In this document: in pieces, positions 30,898 to 41,315 of the stretch | How positions within the stretch are numbered: position 1 is the first letter of the stretch | Layout: each line of letters starts with the position of its first letter | Source: Marinoscillum sp964351625 | GTDB taxonomy: Bacteria > Bacteroidota > Bacteroidia > Cytophagales > Cyclobacteriaceae | Direction of reading: 5' to 3' | Assembly: GCA_964351625.1 (NCBI GenBank) | Contig: CAYGOV010000003.1 | Location: 1-64,000 of the forward strand | DNA length: 64,000 nt | Translations under genes and position numbers: made by a program | The notes under the pieces: generated by a model | Database searches by the model: none | The model's input: only the letters and a program-made list of their open reading frames with translations | What the model was told of the DNA's origin: nothing

Positions 30898-31352
30898 AAA
30901 AGTCGATAATCATATTATTGCTCATTGGCATGCTCTGCGGGTGTGAGGAAGAAGACTTCTATCCGAAGGGCCTTTATGGTTATCAAGTAGATCGATTAAT
31001 CTCTGGTGGAGAGTCAAAGCTTTGGATATTGACTGCTTCAGAAATTGATGGGCAGGCTCAGGCTTTTGAGGATTGTGGAGATTCCTTGAAACTCTATGTT
31101 GAAGAGAGGACTATGGGTATAGCCGTGTATCAATTAAACACTTGTAACCCTACAGACTCCACATTCTTCGGTTATATGACGTCTTCTTTCAAAGCCAAAG
31201 GCCTTGCTAATCAGTATCTCTTTACAGATTCACTACTTTTCGAAGAAGGAACTGAGGATTTCTTTTTGGTTAAAGAAGTAACCTCGCTCTATTTGAAAGT
31301 CTATTATAGTCGAAGAAATACGAGCTATTCCATGAATTTCCATGCAGATTAA
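30894..31352 (+). CDS. small lipoprotein of unknown function
   Basis: This 152-aa protein has a lipoprotein signal: MKKSIIILLLIGMLCGC, with lipidation expected at Cys17 (lipobox L-C-G-C). The EEEDF that follows has acidic residues just after the Cys, as in the surface-export signals reported for Bacteroidota lipoproteins. The mature part is beta-rich (SGGESKLWILTASEIDG, 'VYQLNTCNPTDSTFFGYMTS'), with two further Cys that might form a disulfide. The start overlaps the tex stop, so it is translationally coupled. Function is unknown. Confidence 0.8.
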   Translation: MKKSIIILLLIGMLCGCEEEDFYPKGLYGYQVDRLISGGESKLWILTASEIDGQAQAFEDCGDSLKLYVEERTMGIAVYQLNTCNPTDSTFFGYMTSSFKAKGLANQYLFTDSLLFEEGTEDFFLVKEVTSLYLKVYYSRRNTSYSMNFHAD

Positions 31353-31711
31353 TTAAGTGATTTAATCCTCCATAGTCATTGCCGATATTGCTTGTTTGGG
31401 CTGCTACCAATACAGCAGCTCAATACTTGAGATGTGTTCAACTATTGCATTTTAAAAAGTGTTTAGATTAATTAACTCGGCTGTAACAAAAGGTGATGGT
31501 TCAAATGTCTTTATATTGTTTAAAATAGAGATTTACCATGATTTTATCCTCCTCCAAAAAAAAAAGTTACAAAATTCATTTTTGATTTCACCTTCAAAAT
31601 CGAATAGTATATCGATTCAAATAGAAGATACATCCAATTATTTATTTTAATAATGTAGTTTCCGTGTGAAAGCATTCTTATCTGAATAAATTACAACCTC
31701 GCTCTATTAAT
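31353..31711. other. intergenic region holding a decayed rsmE 3' end
   Basis: These 359 bases are without an intact gene. 31367-31418 is a degenerate copy of the rsmE 3' end (described separately). The rest is AT-rich, with an 11-A run near 31558. A 63-codon open frame at 31459-31650 has no protein-like features. The 14-mer AACCTCGCTCTATT occurs both inside the preceding lipoprotein gene (~31280) and near 31688, probably by chance. Confidence 0.6.
31365..31430 (-). pseudogene. remnant of a second rsmE (last ~20 codons)
   Basis: On the minus strand the segment encodes AAVLVAAQTSNIGNDY, matching the end of the intact RsmE, TAGLVAAHTVNIRNDY. At DNA level 31367-31418 aligns without gaps to 40608-40659, with about 41 of 52 bases identical by my count. 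The flanking AT-rich sequence is also similar (AATTAAGTGATTTAATCC against GGATTACTTAATGAAAGCC). There is no stop at the usual place and no upstream body, so this is a fossil. Confidence 0.75.
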
Positions 31712-34700
31712 ATGAAAATATTTCATTTGTTTTTTGCACTTCTTGGGTTAATCTCAATAAATCCGAATATCGTAGTTGCTCAAACGGGACCAGGAGGCAT
31801 TGGAGATGGTTCTGGTACAAACGGTCCTCGCAATGTACTTTGGCTAGATGCTTCGTCGTTGGCTTTGTCAAATAATGCTAGTGTTGCATCTTGGCCGGAT
31901 CTAAGTGGAAATGGAAATACCCTAACACAACAAGGCTCTGATCCTATGCCAATTTTTAGAAATGATGGTTTGGCAAGCGGTACACACAAGGTAGTTCGAT
32001 TTGATGGAACTGAGCGTTATCTTAGAATAGTCGATAATGCATCTTTAGATGGGTTTGACGGTGGAGTTACCATTCTTGTTGTTGCACGGTTTAGTGTTGT
32101 AGATAATAATCCAAGAGGAATTCTCTCTAAAAGAGTAGATTCTAGTACCGAGGAGGCATATAGCATTTTTACGCACACTGGCTCGAAGTTGAATTTTGAC
32201 GTGAGAACAACAGGAGACAACCGTCTAACAGGAACTACAACCCTGACAGCTGCAAATGATTATATTTTAACCTCACTTTATAATCGAGTATTACAGTATG
32301 AAGTCATCAACACAACAATAGGGGCGACAAGAAGTGAAGCCGCCGCGGTGGCAAATGCTAGTTCAGATCTCATTTTGGGGGCTTTGAATGATAATTATGG
32401 CACCTATCTTAATGCAGATTTGGCTGAAGTCATAGTTTATGGTGATGGACTAAATAGGGCGGAGAGATTAATTGTTGAAAACTATCTTGCCGAGAAGTAC
32501 GCAATCGTTATTACAAATGATTATTACGGTAGCGCATACAAAAAGGGGATTACAGGTATTGGTCGCTCAGCTGGAGAGTCAAATACAAGGGCTATAAGTT
32601 CAGGATTAGTGCTTACTACCTATGATGGGAGCATCACAGATGGTGAGTTTTTGATGACCGGTCATCTTGGCGGTAGTAACTCGGTGGTGTCTGATAGTGT
32701 TACTGGTTTAGTTACTAACAGATGGTCTAAATCTTGGTTTCTTCAGAAAACTGGTACTTTAAACGCTACAATTGGTTTTGATTTTAGCGATGGGATCAGT
32801 GGTCAATTTCCTCAAGAACTCGCTGATTATAGACTATTAAAACGAAATGGAACGACCTATGAAATTGTAACTACTGCTTCTGTTTCAGCAACTGGTGATC
32901 AGCTACTTTTCAATGTAGAAGATGCTAATTTAACAAACGGCTTTTATACGCTAGGAACGGTCAATAATAGTACAGCTCCATTGCTGGGTGGAGCTCAAAG
33001 AGTGTGGTATTCTTACAGGTCAGGAAATTGGCAAGATCCTGTTTCTTGGACATTGGATGGATCGATAGTGCCACTTTATGTCAATCCGAACAATGAAATC
33101 CCTTCAGCTACTGACAAAGTTGTTATCAATACAGGAAAGACCATTAGTGCCAGGACTACAGATGGATCTGCAAATTTGAATAATCTATCTGTCTCTAGTA
33201 TGCAGGTTATTGGATCACTAAACTTAGGAACATCTAATGGACATAATTTCACTAATATCATTGGTACTGGTAAAATTATTTTGGAGGGCTCTCAGGTAGA
33301 TGATAGTTTTAATTTCCCAAGTGGTGATGCTTCTTTGTTTAATTCGGCAACCGGTGGAACTCTTGAGTTGAAAGGTAATGGCCTTTTATTAGGTTCAACT
33401 TTTACAGCGAATAACTTAATTGTTAATTTGATTGCATCGGGAGATTTAGCTGTGCTTTCTAATAGCATGACTTTGAATGGTGATTTGACCATAAGTTCTG
33501 GTACTTTTCAAATCAACAATAACGCTAGCACTACGGCTCTTACCCTTAATATTGCAGAAAATATACAGGTAACATCGACAGGTAATATTACAACTGGTTC
33601 AGCAAATGCCCGTCATCAGTTGAACATGAGTGGTAATTTTACCAATGATGGCTCTGTTAAGTTTACCCAAAGGACAACTCCGACTTATAACTCTGAGGCT
33701 ACCGACGGTATAGTAGATGTCAACTTTATTAATGACAATGAGGATCAGTTTATTCAATGTAATGGCGTAACTCACTTTTACAGAATTTTAATAGACAAAG
33801 GTGAAGATGATACCTATCGATTGAATATTGACGCTGAAAATGCTGGTGACTTCAATTTAAATGGATTTGCCAATCAAGGTCACGCTGATATTGCTCAACT
33901 AGTCACGAATACAAATGCACTTGGTCTATTGAAGGGTACAGTGCGTATTGGCGATAATGTAACAATACCACAATTGAATAACGGCGGAAATTATAATGTG
34001 TCTGCTGCTGCTAAGATTTGGGTAGATGGCGGGTCAGTCACCAAATCAGCGGGAACGGCTATAGTGCCTTATGGTGGAGTGCAAGTCTCGTCGGGAACCT
34101 TGACAGCAAGTATCAATAGTGGAATTACTACAAGAGGAAATGGATACCTAAATGTGTCAGGAGGGAAAGTATTGATGAATCAATTCCGAACTTCGGTTTT
34201 TGGAGCATCAAACCAGGGAGGATACTCGCAATCAGGTGGAGAGGTGTATGTCTCTGGTGGAAGTACCAGTACTGATTATTATACATTTAGCCTTACCTAC
34301 GAAGGAAATTCTTTTTCTATGTCTGGAGGCGTCCTTACTGTCAATTCTAATTCTAGAGGAGGTATTTTTATTAATGGTGACGATGGTAATTTCAATGTAA
34401 CAGGAGGTGAGGTAATAGCCGAAATAGATACCAATGATGATTTTATTGTAACGAGTAAAGCTCCGTTTTATCAGTTTCGGGTCAGAAAAGTCACGAATAA
34501 TACTGGATACGTTATTTTAGATGGAGGTACTTCTGCTTTTGGATCGGCAGATCCAAGAACTTTGGCAGCTCAACCGCTTATTGTGTATGATGATTTAATT
34601 ATTAAAAATAGTACTTCGACTTATGTCAATTTCGCTGGCGTAACCACTGTAATCGGTCGTAATGCTGATTTTAGAGCAAATGGCATAGACATCACCGTGA

Positions 34701-37700
34701 CTGGTAATATAATAGAAGAAGAGGGCGCCTCTTTCACAACGGGAAATAATACGATTACCTCTGTAGGGGATGGTACTAGTTTTATAAGTTTCTCTTCTGA
34801 CGCCACTCAAGTGCTACACAACTTATCAATTAAGAAAGATCAATATTATCAAGGATTGAGAATAACAGGTGGCAATGCTACGGCAGCATTTTCTACATCA
34901 GGACAACTTTCAGTTGAAACTGGTAAACTTGAGTATAGGACGTTTAACATTAATGCACTCGGTAATATAAATCTTCAGGATACAGTGGGTGCTGAAGGAT
35001 TTTCAGGTAAACTTAGAATGATTGGAGCCAGTGCTCAAAATATTACCTCAAATGGTATTGGAGCTATTTTTAATCTTGAAATTGATAATGTAAATGGTGT
35101 TTCCTTGATAGGAGGAGGACTTGCTCTGAGAGGCACCCTTACGTTGACCAATGGGATTTTCAATATTGGAACTCAAAAGTTAAGAGTTCGCAATGCAATC
35201 GCTGGGACTGGTTTTGGAGTAACAAGAATGGTTCAGACATCTGGAAATGTTTCCGATGGAGGTATTGAAATGCGGGTGGCATCCAATGGTAGTTATTTTT
35301 ATCCACTTGGTACTAATGCGAATGCCAGTGTGCGATATACTCCAGCGAACATGGTGATTGCTAATTACGCAGATGATGGATATGTTCAAATTAGAATGTC
35401 TGATACGGAATTACAGACGGTCAATCAAGCTGCGCTTTCTAATAATATGCTCACTTATTATTGGAGAGTTTCGCATTCGAACTTTTCAGTATTACCAACA
35501 GTAACTTCATTACAATTCACTGCAGCTATATCCGATGATCCTCAGGGTGACGCTTTTGATGCTAATTTTGTTCCCGGTAAAGTATTGGATGTTTCTCCGT
35601 TTACTAGATCGCAGGAGAGCATATCGGATATTGCAGGATATGTAATTACTTTTGACGGTGTAGGTTCAGGATTTACCTTAGAAAAAGCGAATTACACTGC
35701 TGGAGATGGGAGTGGTAGCTTATTTTCAGGTACTCCTAGGATTTATTATACAGCGGATCGAACCACAACTTTTCCTGGAAGAAATTGGAATGATGCAAAT
35801 ACATGGTCTACTGTAGGACATTATTCTACTACCAATACTGGCACATTTCCTCAAACAGGAGACATTGTTTTCATTGGATTTAGTCCTCAAACTAATGATC
35901 AGACTCAGAGAAGCCATTGGGTGTTTTTGAACGTGAATGTTAACGTCGCTCAAATAACCTTCAGAGGTGACTCGGTGCAAAATGCTTCATCTATATGGAT
36001 TAACAGAAACACATCTTTCACTCCTCAACTTACGATTGCCGATGACCGGGGTGCAATTAACTTAGGTGTTGTGTCAGGTGAGGGTACTTTTAGTGTAGAA
36101 GTAAATTGTACAACGTGCAATGCAGATCCTAATATATCTGTTGCTAGAACTGCAAACATCACGGCTGATTTTGGTGATTTCTCAGCTAATTTGGAAAGCA
36201 GATTTGATTATGAATTGGAGTTTGCAAATAATAGGAGTGTGAGACTCCCACTGTCCTTTCCTGAAATTTATCCAAACGTACATATAAAAGGAGCGAATGG
36301 AACAGGAAGGAGATTGATTATTCAGGAAAATATTCTAGTTAACGGTGATTTGTTCATTAGAGAGAGGGGGATTCTTCAGCTACATACGGGTGCATCTGGG
36401 GATATTGAAGTCAAAGGTGATCTCAATTTTACAATCAACAATGCGGATGATATTCTAGAATTCCCATCAACAGGTACACCAAGAATACTTACAATTCATG
36501 GAGATATTCTTATGGAAGATGGAGATGCAGATGTAATACAGGTCCTCAATACAACACCATCAGGATTAGTTCATATCCTAAGATTAGGAGGTAGCATCGA
36601 TCAGCAGAGCGGTAATACGTTAGATTTTTTCACTAATAACACAGGTGGTAACAATGTACTTCTTGAATTATTTGGTGCAGGAAATAAAAGCTACACAACA
36701 GATAATAATACTATTGATTTGTTCAGAATAAAAATGAACAAAGGAATAGATACCACTTCTTCATTTACCTTTTTAAGCAATTTTACTTTAGGGGGTACGA
36801 CAAATAATGTGGCAAGTGATGATAAGGCCATTGTGCTAGCATCTGGCAAGCTCGTATTTGATAATGCGAGTGTTAATGTGGTACTAACCTCAGGCGGAAG
36901 TAGTTTTAGGATTCCTTCAGGATCAGGGCTTGAGATGAAACAAGGTACAGCCAACGTAACGGGAGCTGGCATGGGTATTTTATTGGATGGTCTTTTGAAG
37001 GTGTCTGGTGGTATATTGAATATGGATGGTGGCGCTGGTATTGATAATTTTATAGAGTATTCGAGTTCAGGATCTGCAAAGATTGAAATTACTTCAGGTA
37101 CATTAACGGTAGGATCACAGGTGAGGAGAAGTCTCACATCTACTGGAGGGATACTTCATTTCAACCAATCTGGTGGTAATTTTATTGTAGGTAAAAATGC
37201 TGCGCCTAGTACTTCAAGAGGTGTCTTTGAAGTAGCGAATAGTGGAAGTTTTACAAGAACTGGTGGTGATTTCACAATAGTAAGGGGTATCAATTCGACT
37301 TTTGTGCCCTCTTTATTAATCTCACCTAGCACTTCCTCACTTGGTGGGACAATTACCATAGGCAATGCAGACACTCCATCAGGCAGCGCTAGTAGTTTAA
37401 TTGGCATAAAATCATCAGTAGCATTGAATTCTCTCACTATTAATAATAGTAGTGGGAATAATCCAACTGTAAAAATCTACTCATTACCACTTACATTGAA
37501 CGGGACTCTGACAGTCCAAAATGGAGCCACTTTATCCTCCAATGGATTCGACTTAACATTAAAAGGTGATTTTGTTAATAATGGAACTTACCTGCCAGTG
37601 AATGGTGCCACAATATTCTCTGGTACGGGAGCTCAGTCTTATAGCGGTACTGGAACATCAAATTTCTATAACCTCACAAGATCAAATAGTGGAATTCTTT

Positions 37701-40525
37701 CGCTCTCCCAAGATATCACCATCGATAATGAATTCCTTATAAGTAGTGGATCAATAAGCCATGGGACCAATTCAATTTTTGTAGCTGGAGATGCAACAAT
37801 ACAAAGCACATTGACTGCAACAGGAGGTAATGGGTTAGTATTAAATGGTACGGCTCAACAAATCTTAAACGGAAAAGGAAATACCAATGTGAATATTGGA
37901 ATTTTAACATTGGACAATTCTGAAGGCGTTGCTATTGCTGATGGGAATGGCTTTTCTTTCACTATTACAGATAGACTAAGGCTTTCACAAGGTGTTCTAG
38001 ATATTGGTGGTAGTTTGCTCACTATTGGTCAAAATGGAAGTATTGAGGAAGTAAATCTATTTTCAGCTAGTAATATGATCCAAACAAATTCTTCCTTTGC
38101 AGACAATGGAGTTAAGAAGATTTTTGGAGGGGCTGAAACAGGATTTATATTCCCAGTAGGTGAAGTGAAATATACTCCACTCGAACTCCTTAATATTACA
38201 ACAGCGCCAGAAGTAGGATCAACTCTGACTGTGAGGCCAGCTAATGAAACGCATCCAGTTATTACAGACGATAGCGGCACTGCTGAGGATGAGACAAGGA
38301 ATGTCTTGAAATATCATTGGGTTGTGAAATCATCTGGTATCTCAAGCTCAGTTGTTGGAGAGGCTAGGTTCACTTATGATCAATCAGATATCATCAATGA
38401 TGATTTTGCAGAAAGCTCATTCGTTTCAGCACGCCTTACTTCAGGAAGTAGTCAATGGGATAAGGTATTCCCAACTATTGATGCTACCAATAATAGGATG
38501 ACATTTCCTTTGGCTCAGAGTTCGACTTTAGCAGGGGAGTATACTTTGGGAACAGACAATGCTTTCCGCGATGTTCCTGTTTTTCGTAGTGTCGGAAACG
38601 TAAGTTTCTCATCTAGTACAAACTGGGAGATATCAACGGATGGTGGTACTACATATAATCCAGCACTTGATGCACCAATAGGGGCCATTATTACTGTTCA
38701 AAGTGGTGATACACTGGTTGTAGATCAAAATAACGTGCGCTTGTTATCTACCACCATTGATAATGGAGGTCGACTAGTAATTGACCCAGCTTTCTATGGT
38801 ACTAGACTAGGAGAAGTGTCGGGTCAGGGAACGCTCGTGTTGCAAAATGAAGTATTTCCTTCCGGAAACTATGAAGATTTCTTAACCTGCTCTGGTGGTG
38901 AAATTGAATATGCTTCATCAACTAACTTCCAAGTCCTTGCTGGAATATCAAATATTAGAGCAGTGAAATTTTCAGGATCTGGTACACTCACCTTTTCTTC
39001 TAATATTATCAATGTTTGTGAAGACCTTGTGATTGATGGGCCCACTGTTGTCAAAGAAAGCGCGAATGCCCTGACTGTTGAAGGCAATCTTGAGTTGATT
39101 AGCGGCACTTTGCAGTTTAGCTCATCTACTTCCAAAATCACTGTAGAAGGTAATACGATTTTGACCGGTGGAACATTTACAGGTTTTAGTGGAGCTGACA
39201 TTACTTTCAATGGAAATCTTACGAAAACAGGTACAGTTTTCACAGGAAATTCATCTGATTTCTTATTTAATGGAACAGGCACTCAAGTAATTAATGGGTC
39301 CTTCTCTTGGAACAAACTTGTCGTTAATAATTCAGGAGGTGGTATAGATTTCACTTCGGGTACTGGCGGTAATATGACAATCTCAGGATCATTGACGATG
39401 ACTGATGGCGTCATTACAACTTCCGCTACAAATAAGATCACGCTTGGACCAAGTGCCACGAAAAGTGGTGCGAGTATAGCCTGCTATTTCAATGGTCCTC
39501 TTCTAAAACAATCAATTGCAGCTTCTTCCACATATACTTTCCCAGTGGGTAAGGGTGGTAGATATGCACCAATCAAAATATCCAATGTTCAGACAGGTTC
39601 TCAGAATTGGAATGGAGAATATTTTACTTCAATAGTGGATGCTACAATCCCAACAACAGCGGCATTTGATGATGAAGATCCAGGGTCTGGTTATAATGCT
39701 TTGTTCAAGATTCAACAAAACGACAGATGGAATTTGACTTCAAGTGGATCCAATACTGCATTTATAACTGCCACCTATGGCGCTCATAATGCATTTCCAA
39801 GTAGCGACGTTATCAGAGTAATCTGGTGGAACGCAAGTCAATCAAGATGGGAAAATCAAGGAGGAATTATAACAGGTACTTCGAGCTCTGGTTCAGTAGC
39901 ATCTGAAAATTCTATTGGTTTTTCCTCACAAGAGTTTGGTTTGGGAAATGCGCCTGAATCATTACTTCCTGTAGATCTACTTCACTTTGATGCCACATCT
40001 ACCAATAAAGTGGTGGAATTAAAATGGTCAACAGCGAGTGAACTTGATAATGACAGGTTTGAAATTCAAAAATCTAACGATGGTATTAGTTTCAAGACCA
40101 TAGGAACTGTATTAGGGAATGGTACCACTAATGAGTTACATCATTATGATTTTGTTGATTCTGATCCTGAACCTGGTATCAATTACTATCGACTCAAACA
40201 ACTGGATTATGATGGAGCATTTGATTTCAGTCCTCTAGTCTATGTAATTCACGAATTGGATAACCAAAAGCCGATCATTTTTAATCTATATCCAAACCCA
40301 ACTTTTAATAATAAGTTGACACTGTCATTTGAAAGTGAAGTTAATGAGCAGATTCAAATTCAATTAGTCGATCTAATGGGTAAAATATACTTTGAACAGC
40401 AGGTTACTGGAACAAATGGTGAAATAGAGATAAGTCCAAAAGCTCAAACTATTGCACCGGGTATGTATTACCTATTGTTAAATCACATAAAGGGATATAC
40501 GGTTCAGAAAGTATTGTTCAAATAA
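31712..40525 (+). CDS. giant secreted beta-repeat protein with LamG-like domain and T9SS tail
   Basis: This 2937-aa protein starts with a signal peptide (MKIFHLFFALLGLISINPNI, cleavage near VVAQ). Residues ~40-265 form a laminin-G/concanavalin-like domain: 'VLWLDASSLALSNNASVASW', 'DLSGNGNTL' and the end motif 'RAERLIVENYLAEKYAI'. Most of the protein (~450-2680) is Gly/Ser/Thr/Asn-rich beta-strand repeats (LNGDLTISSGTFQI, FNGTGTQVI...), suggesting a long beta-helix or solenoid stalk. A fibronectin-like module (~2750-2840, VELKWSTASELDNDRFEIQKS) precedes a T9SS sorting domain (LYPNPT ... PGMYYLLLNH). It is probably a surface adhesin. It stands alone, between two rsmE ends. Confidence 0.92.
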   Translation: MKIFHLFFALLGLISINPNIVVAQTGPGGIGDGSGTNGPRNVLWLDASSLALSNNASVASWPDLSGNGNTLTQQGSDPMPIFRNDGLASGTHKVVRFDGTERYLRIVDNASLDGFDGGVTILVVARFSVVDNNPRGILSKRVDSSTEEAYSIFTHTGSKLNFDVRTTGDNRLTGTTTLTAANDYILTSLYNRVLQYEVINTTIGATRSEAAAVANASSDLILGALNDNYGTYLNADLAEVIVYGDGLNRAERLIVENYLAEKYAIVITNDYYGSAYKKGITGIGRSAGESNTRAISSGLVLTTYDGSITDGEFLMTGHLGGSNSVVSDSVTGLVTNRWSKSWFLQKTGTLNATIGFDFSDGISGQFPQELADYRLLKRNGTTYEIVTTASVSATGDQLLFNVEDANLTNGFYTLGTVNNSTAPLLGGAQRVWYSYRSGNWQDPVSWTLDGSIVPLYVNPNNEIPSATDKVVINTGKTISARTTDGSANLNNLSVSSMQVIGSLNLGTSNGHNFTNIIGTGKIILEGSQVDDSFNFPSGDASLFNSATGGTLELKGNGLLLGSTFTANNLIVNLIASGDLAVLSNSMTLNGDLTISSGTFQINNNASTTALTLNIAENIQVTSTGNITTGSANARHQLNMSGNFTNDGSVKFTQRTTPTYNSEATDGIVDVNFINDNEDQFIQCNGVTHFYRILIDKGEDDTYRLNIDAENAGDFNLNGFANQGHADIAQLVTNTNALGLLKGTVRIGDNVTIPQLNNGGNYNVSAAAKIWVDGGSVTKSAGTAIVPYGGVQVSSGTLTASINSGITTRGNGYLNVSGGKVLMNQFRTSVFGASNQGGYSQSGGEVYVSGGSTSTDYYTFSLTYEGNSFSMSGGVLTVNSNSRGGIFINGDDGNFNVTGGEVIAEIDTNDDFIVTSKAPFYQFRVRKVTNNTGYVILDGGTSAFGSADPRTLAAQPLIVYDDLIIKNSTSTYVNFAGVTTVIGRNADFRANGIDITVTGNIIEEEGASFTTGNNTITSVGDGTSFISFSSDATQVLHNLSIKKDQYYQGLRITGGNATAAFSTSGQLSVETGKLEYRTFNINALGNINLQDTVGAEGFSGKLRMIGASAQNITSNGIGAIFNLEIDNVNGVSLIGGGLALRGTLTLTNGIFNIGTQKLRVRNAIAGTGFGVTRMVQTSGNVSDGGIEMRVASNGSYFYPLGTNANASVRYTPANMVIANYADDGYVQIRMSDTELQTVNQAALSNNMLTYYWRVSHSNFSVLPTVTSLQFTAAISDDPQGDAFDANFVPGKVLDVSPFTRSQESISDIAGYVITFDGVGSGFTLEKANYTAGDGSGSLFSGTPRIYYTADRTTTFPGRNWNDANTWSTVGHYSTTNTGTFPQTGDIVFIGFSPQTNDQTQRSHWVFLNVNVNVAQITFRGDSVQNASSIWINRNTSFTPQLTIADDRGAINLGVVSGEGTFSVEVNCTTCNADPNISVARTANITADFGDFSANLESRFDYELEFANNRSVRLPLSFPEIYPNVHIKGANGTGRRLIIQENILVNGDLFIRERGILQLHTGASGDIEVKGDLNFTINNADDILEFPSTGTPRILTIHGDILMEDGDADVIQVLNTTPSGLVHILRLGGSIDQQSGNTLDFFTNNTGGNNVLLELFGAGNKSYTTDNNTIDLFRIKMNKGIDTTSSFTFLSNFTLGGTTNNVASDDKAIVLASGKLVFDNASVNVVLTSGGSSFRIPSGSGLEMKQGTANVTGAGMGILLDGLLKVSGGILNMDGGAGIDNFIEYSSSGSAKIEITSGTLTVGSQVRRSLTSTGGILHFNQSGGNFIVGKNAAPSTSRGVFEVANSGSFTRTGGDFTIVRGINSTFVPSLLISPSTSSLGGTITIGNADTPSGSASSLIGIKSSVALNSLTINNSSGNNPTVKIYSLPLTLNGTLTVQNGATLSSNGFDLTLKGDFVNNGTYLPVNGATIFSGTGAQSYSGTGTSNFYNLTRSNSGILSLSQDITIDNEFLISSGSISHGTNSIFVAGDATIQSTLTATGGNGLVLNGTAQQILNGKGNTNVNIGILTLDNSEGVAIADGNGFSFTITDRLRLSQGVLDIGGSLLTIGQNGSIEEVNLFSASNMIQTNSSFADNGVKKIFGGAETGFIFPVGEVKYTPLELLNITTAPEVGSTLTVRPANETHPVITDDSGTAEDETRNVLKYHWVVKSSGISSSVVGEARFTYDQSDIINDDFAESSFVSARLTSGSSQWDKVFPTIDATNNRMTFPLAQSSTLAGEYTLGTDNAFRDVPVFRSVGNVSFSSSTNWEISTDGGTTYNPALDAPIGAIITVQSGDTLVVDQNNVRLLSTTIDNGGRLVIDPAFYGTRLGEVSGQGTLVLQNEVFPSGNYEDFLTCSGGEIEYASSTNFQVLAGISNIRAVKFSGSGTLTFSSNIINVCEDLVIDGPTVVKESANALTVEGNLELISGTLQFSSSTSKITVEGNTILTGGTFTGFSGADITFNGNLTKTGTVFTGNSSDFLFNGTGTQVINGSFSWNKLVVNNSGGGIDFTSGTGGNMTISGSLTMTDGVITTSATNKITLGPSATKSGASIACYFNGPLLKQSIAASSTYTFPVGKGGRYAPIKISNVQTGSQNWNGEYFTSIVDATIPTTAAFDDEDPGSGYNALFKIQQNDRWNLTSSGSNTAFITATYGAHNAFPSSDVIRVIWWNASQSRWENQGGIITGTSSSGSVASENSIGFSSQEFGLGNAPESLLPVDLLHFDATSTNKVVELKWSTASELDNDRFEIQKSNDGISFKTIGTVLGNGTTNELHHYDFVDSDPEPGINYYRLKQLDYDGAFDFSPLVYVIHELDNQKPIIFNLYPNPTFNNKLTLSFESEVNEQIQIQLVDLMGKIYFEQQVTGTNGEIEISPKAQTIAPGMYYLLLNHIKGYTVQKVLFK

Positions 40526-40609
40526 TTTTTTCAGATAGAGACTTTGTGAGCATTTGCAAGCAACCATTCTTTAGGTATTAATGTGATTGTGGATTACTTA
40601 ATGAAAGCC

Positions 40610-41305
40610 TCAATAATCATTACGAATATTGACGGTGTGGGCTGCGACCAATCCAGCAGTCTCGGTTCGCAATACACTTCTGCCGAGGGCAACTTTAATA
40701 AAGCTATTGCTGGTGGCCAGTTCTACTTCTTTTTCAGTAAAATCTCCTTCTGGACCGATCAATATTAAACTGTTGGTTTTAATTGGAAGTACATGACTGA
40801 AAGGGGGAAGGTCTCTGTGTACCACGGCTATGTATTTTGTGGTGTTATTGGCTCTTTCAATGAGCTGGGGTAATGTGATCATTTCATTGATTACTGTCAG
40901 ATAACCTGTTTTGGACTGCTTCAGCGCACTTATTGCTTTTTTCTCTAGCCGATCAATCTTTTGTTTGCGTCGCTCACAATTGGCTGTCAGCATTATTGAG
41001 ATTTCGTCTACGCCCAGTTCGCAAGCTTTCTCCACAAACCATTCTAGTCGGTCGCTACTTTTAGTAGGCGCTATGGCAATATGACTTCTAAAGTTTTTTG
41101 GAGGCAAGGTAGTTTCACTCTTAATGGCAAGTCGTGCCATTTTGGTCGTCAACTCCGAAATCACCACCAGGTATTCATTCCCTCTACCATCAAAAATACC
41201 AATCTCATCACCAACTTTCTTTCGCATTACTTTCACGCAATGCTGGAGCTCTTCACCCTCCAATATTGGATTAGTCAGAATGTTTGGTTGGTAATAATGT
41301 TGCAT
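40610..41305 (-). CDS. rsmE: 16S rRNA (uracil-1498-N3)-methyltransferase RsmE
   Basis: This 231-aa SPOUT methyltransferase has an N-terminal PUA-like part (GEELQHCVKVMRKKVGDEIG, FDGRGNEYLVVI), then the knot domain with 'IAPTKSSDRLEWFVEKACEL', 'LILIGPEGDFTEKE' and 'VALGRSVLRTETAG', the AdoMet-binding loops. It methylates U1498 in the ribosomal decoding region. Size is normal. It ends 84 bases from the convergent end of the giant secreted gene and is followed upstream by the aminotransferase gene 10 bases away, so they form an operon. Confidence 0.95.
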   Translation of the reverse strand: MQHYYQPNILTNPILEGEELQHCVKVMRKKVGDEIGIFDGRGNEYLVVISELTTKMARLAIKSETTLPPKNFRSHIAIAPTKSSDRLEWFVEKACELGVDEISIMLTANCERRKQKIDRLEKKAISALKQSKTGYLTVINEMITLPQLIERANNTTKYIAVVHRDLPPFSHVLPIKTNSLILIGPEGDFTEKEVELATSNSFIKVALGRSVLRTETAGLVAAHTVNIRNDY

Positions 41306-41315
41306 CTTTTACTTT

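Noticed and set aside
31459..31650. 63-codon plus-strand open frame before the giant gene
   Set aside because: Low-complexity Lys/Ser/Phe composition with a homopolymer; no start context or homologous look.
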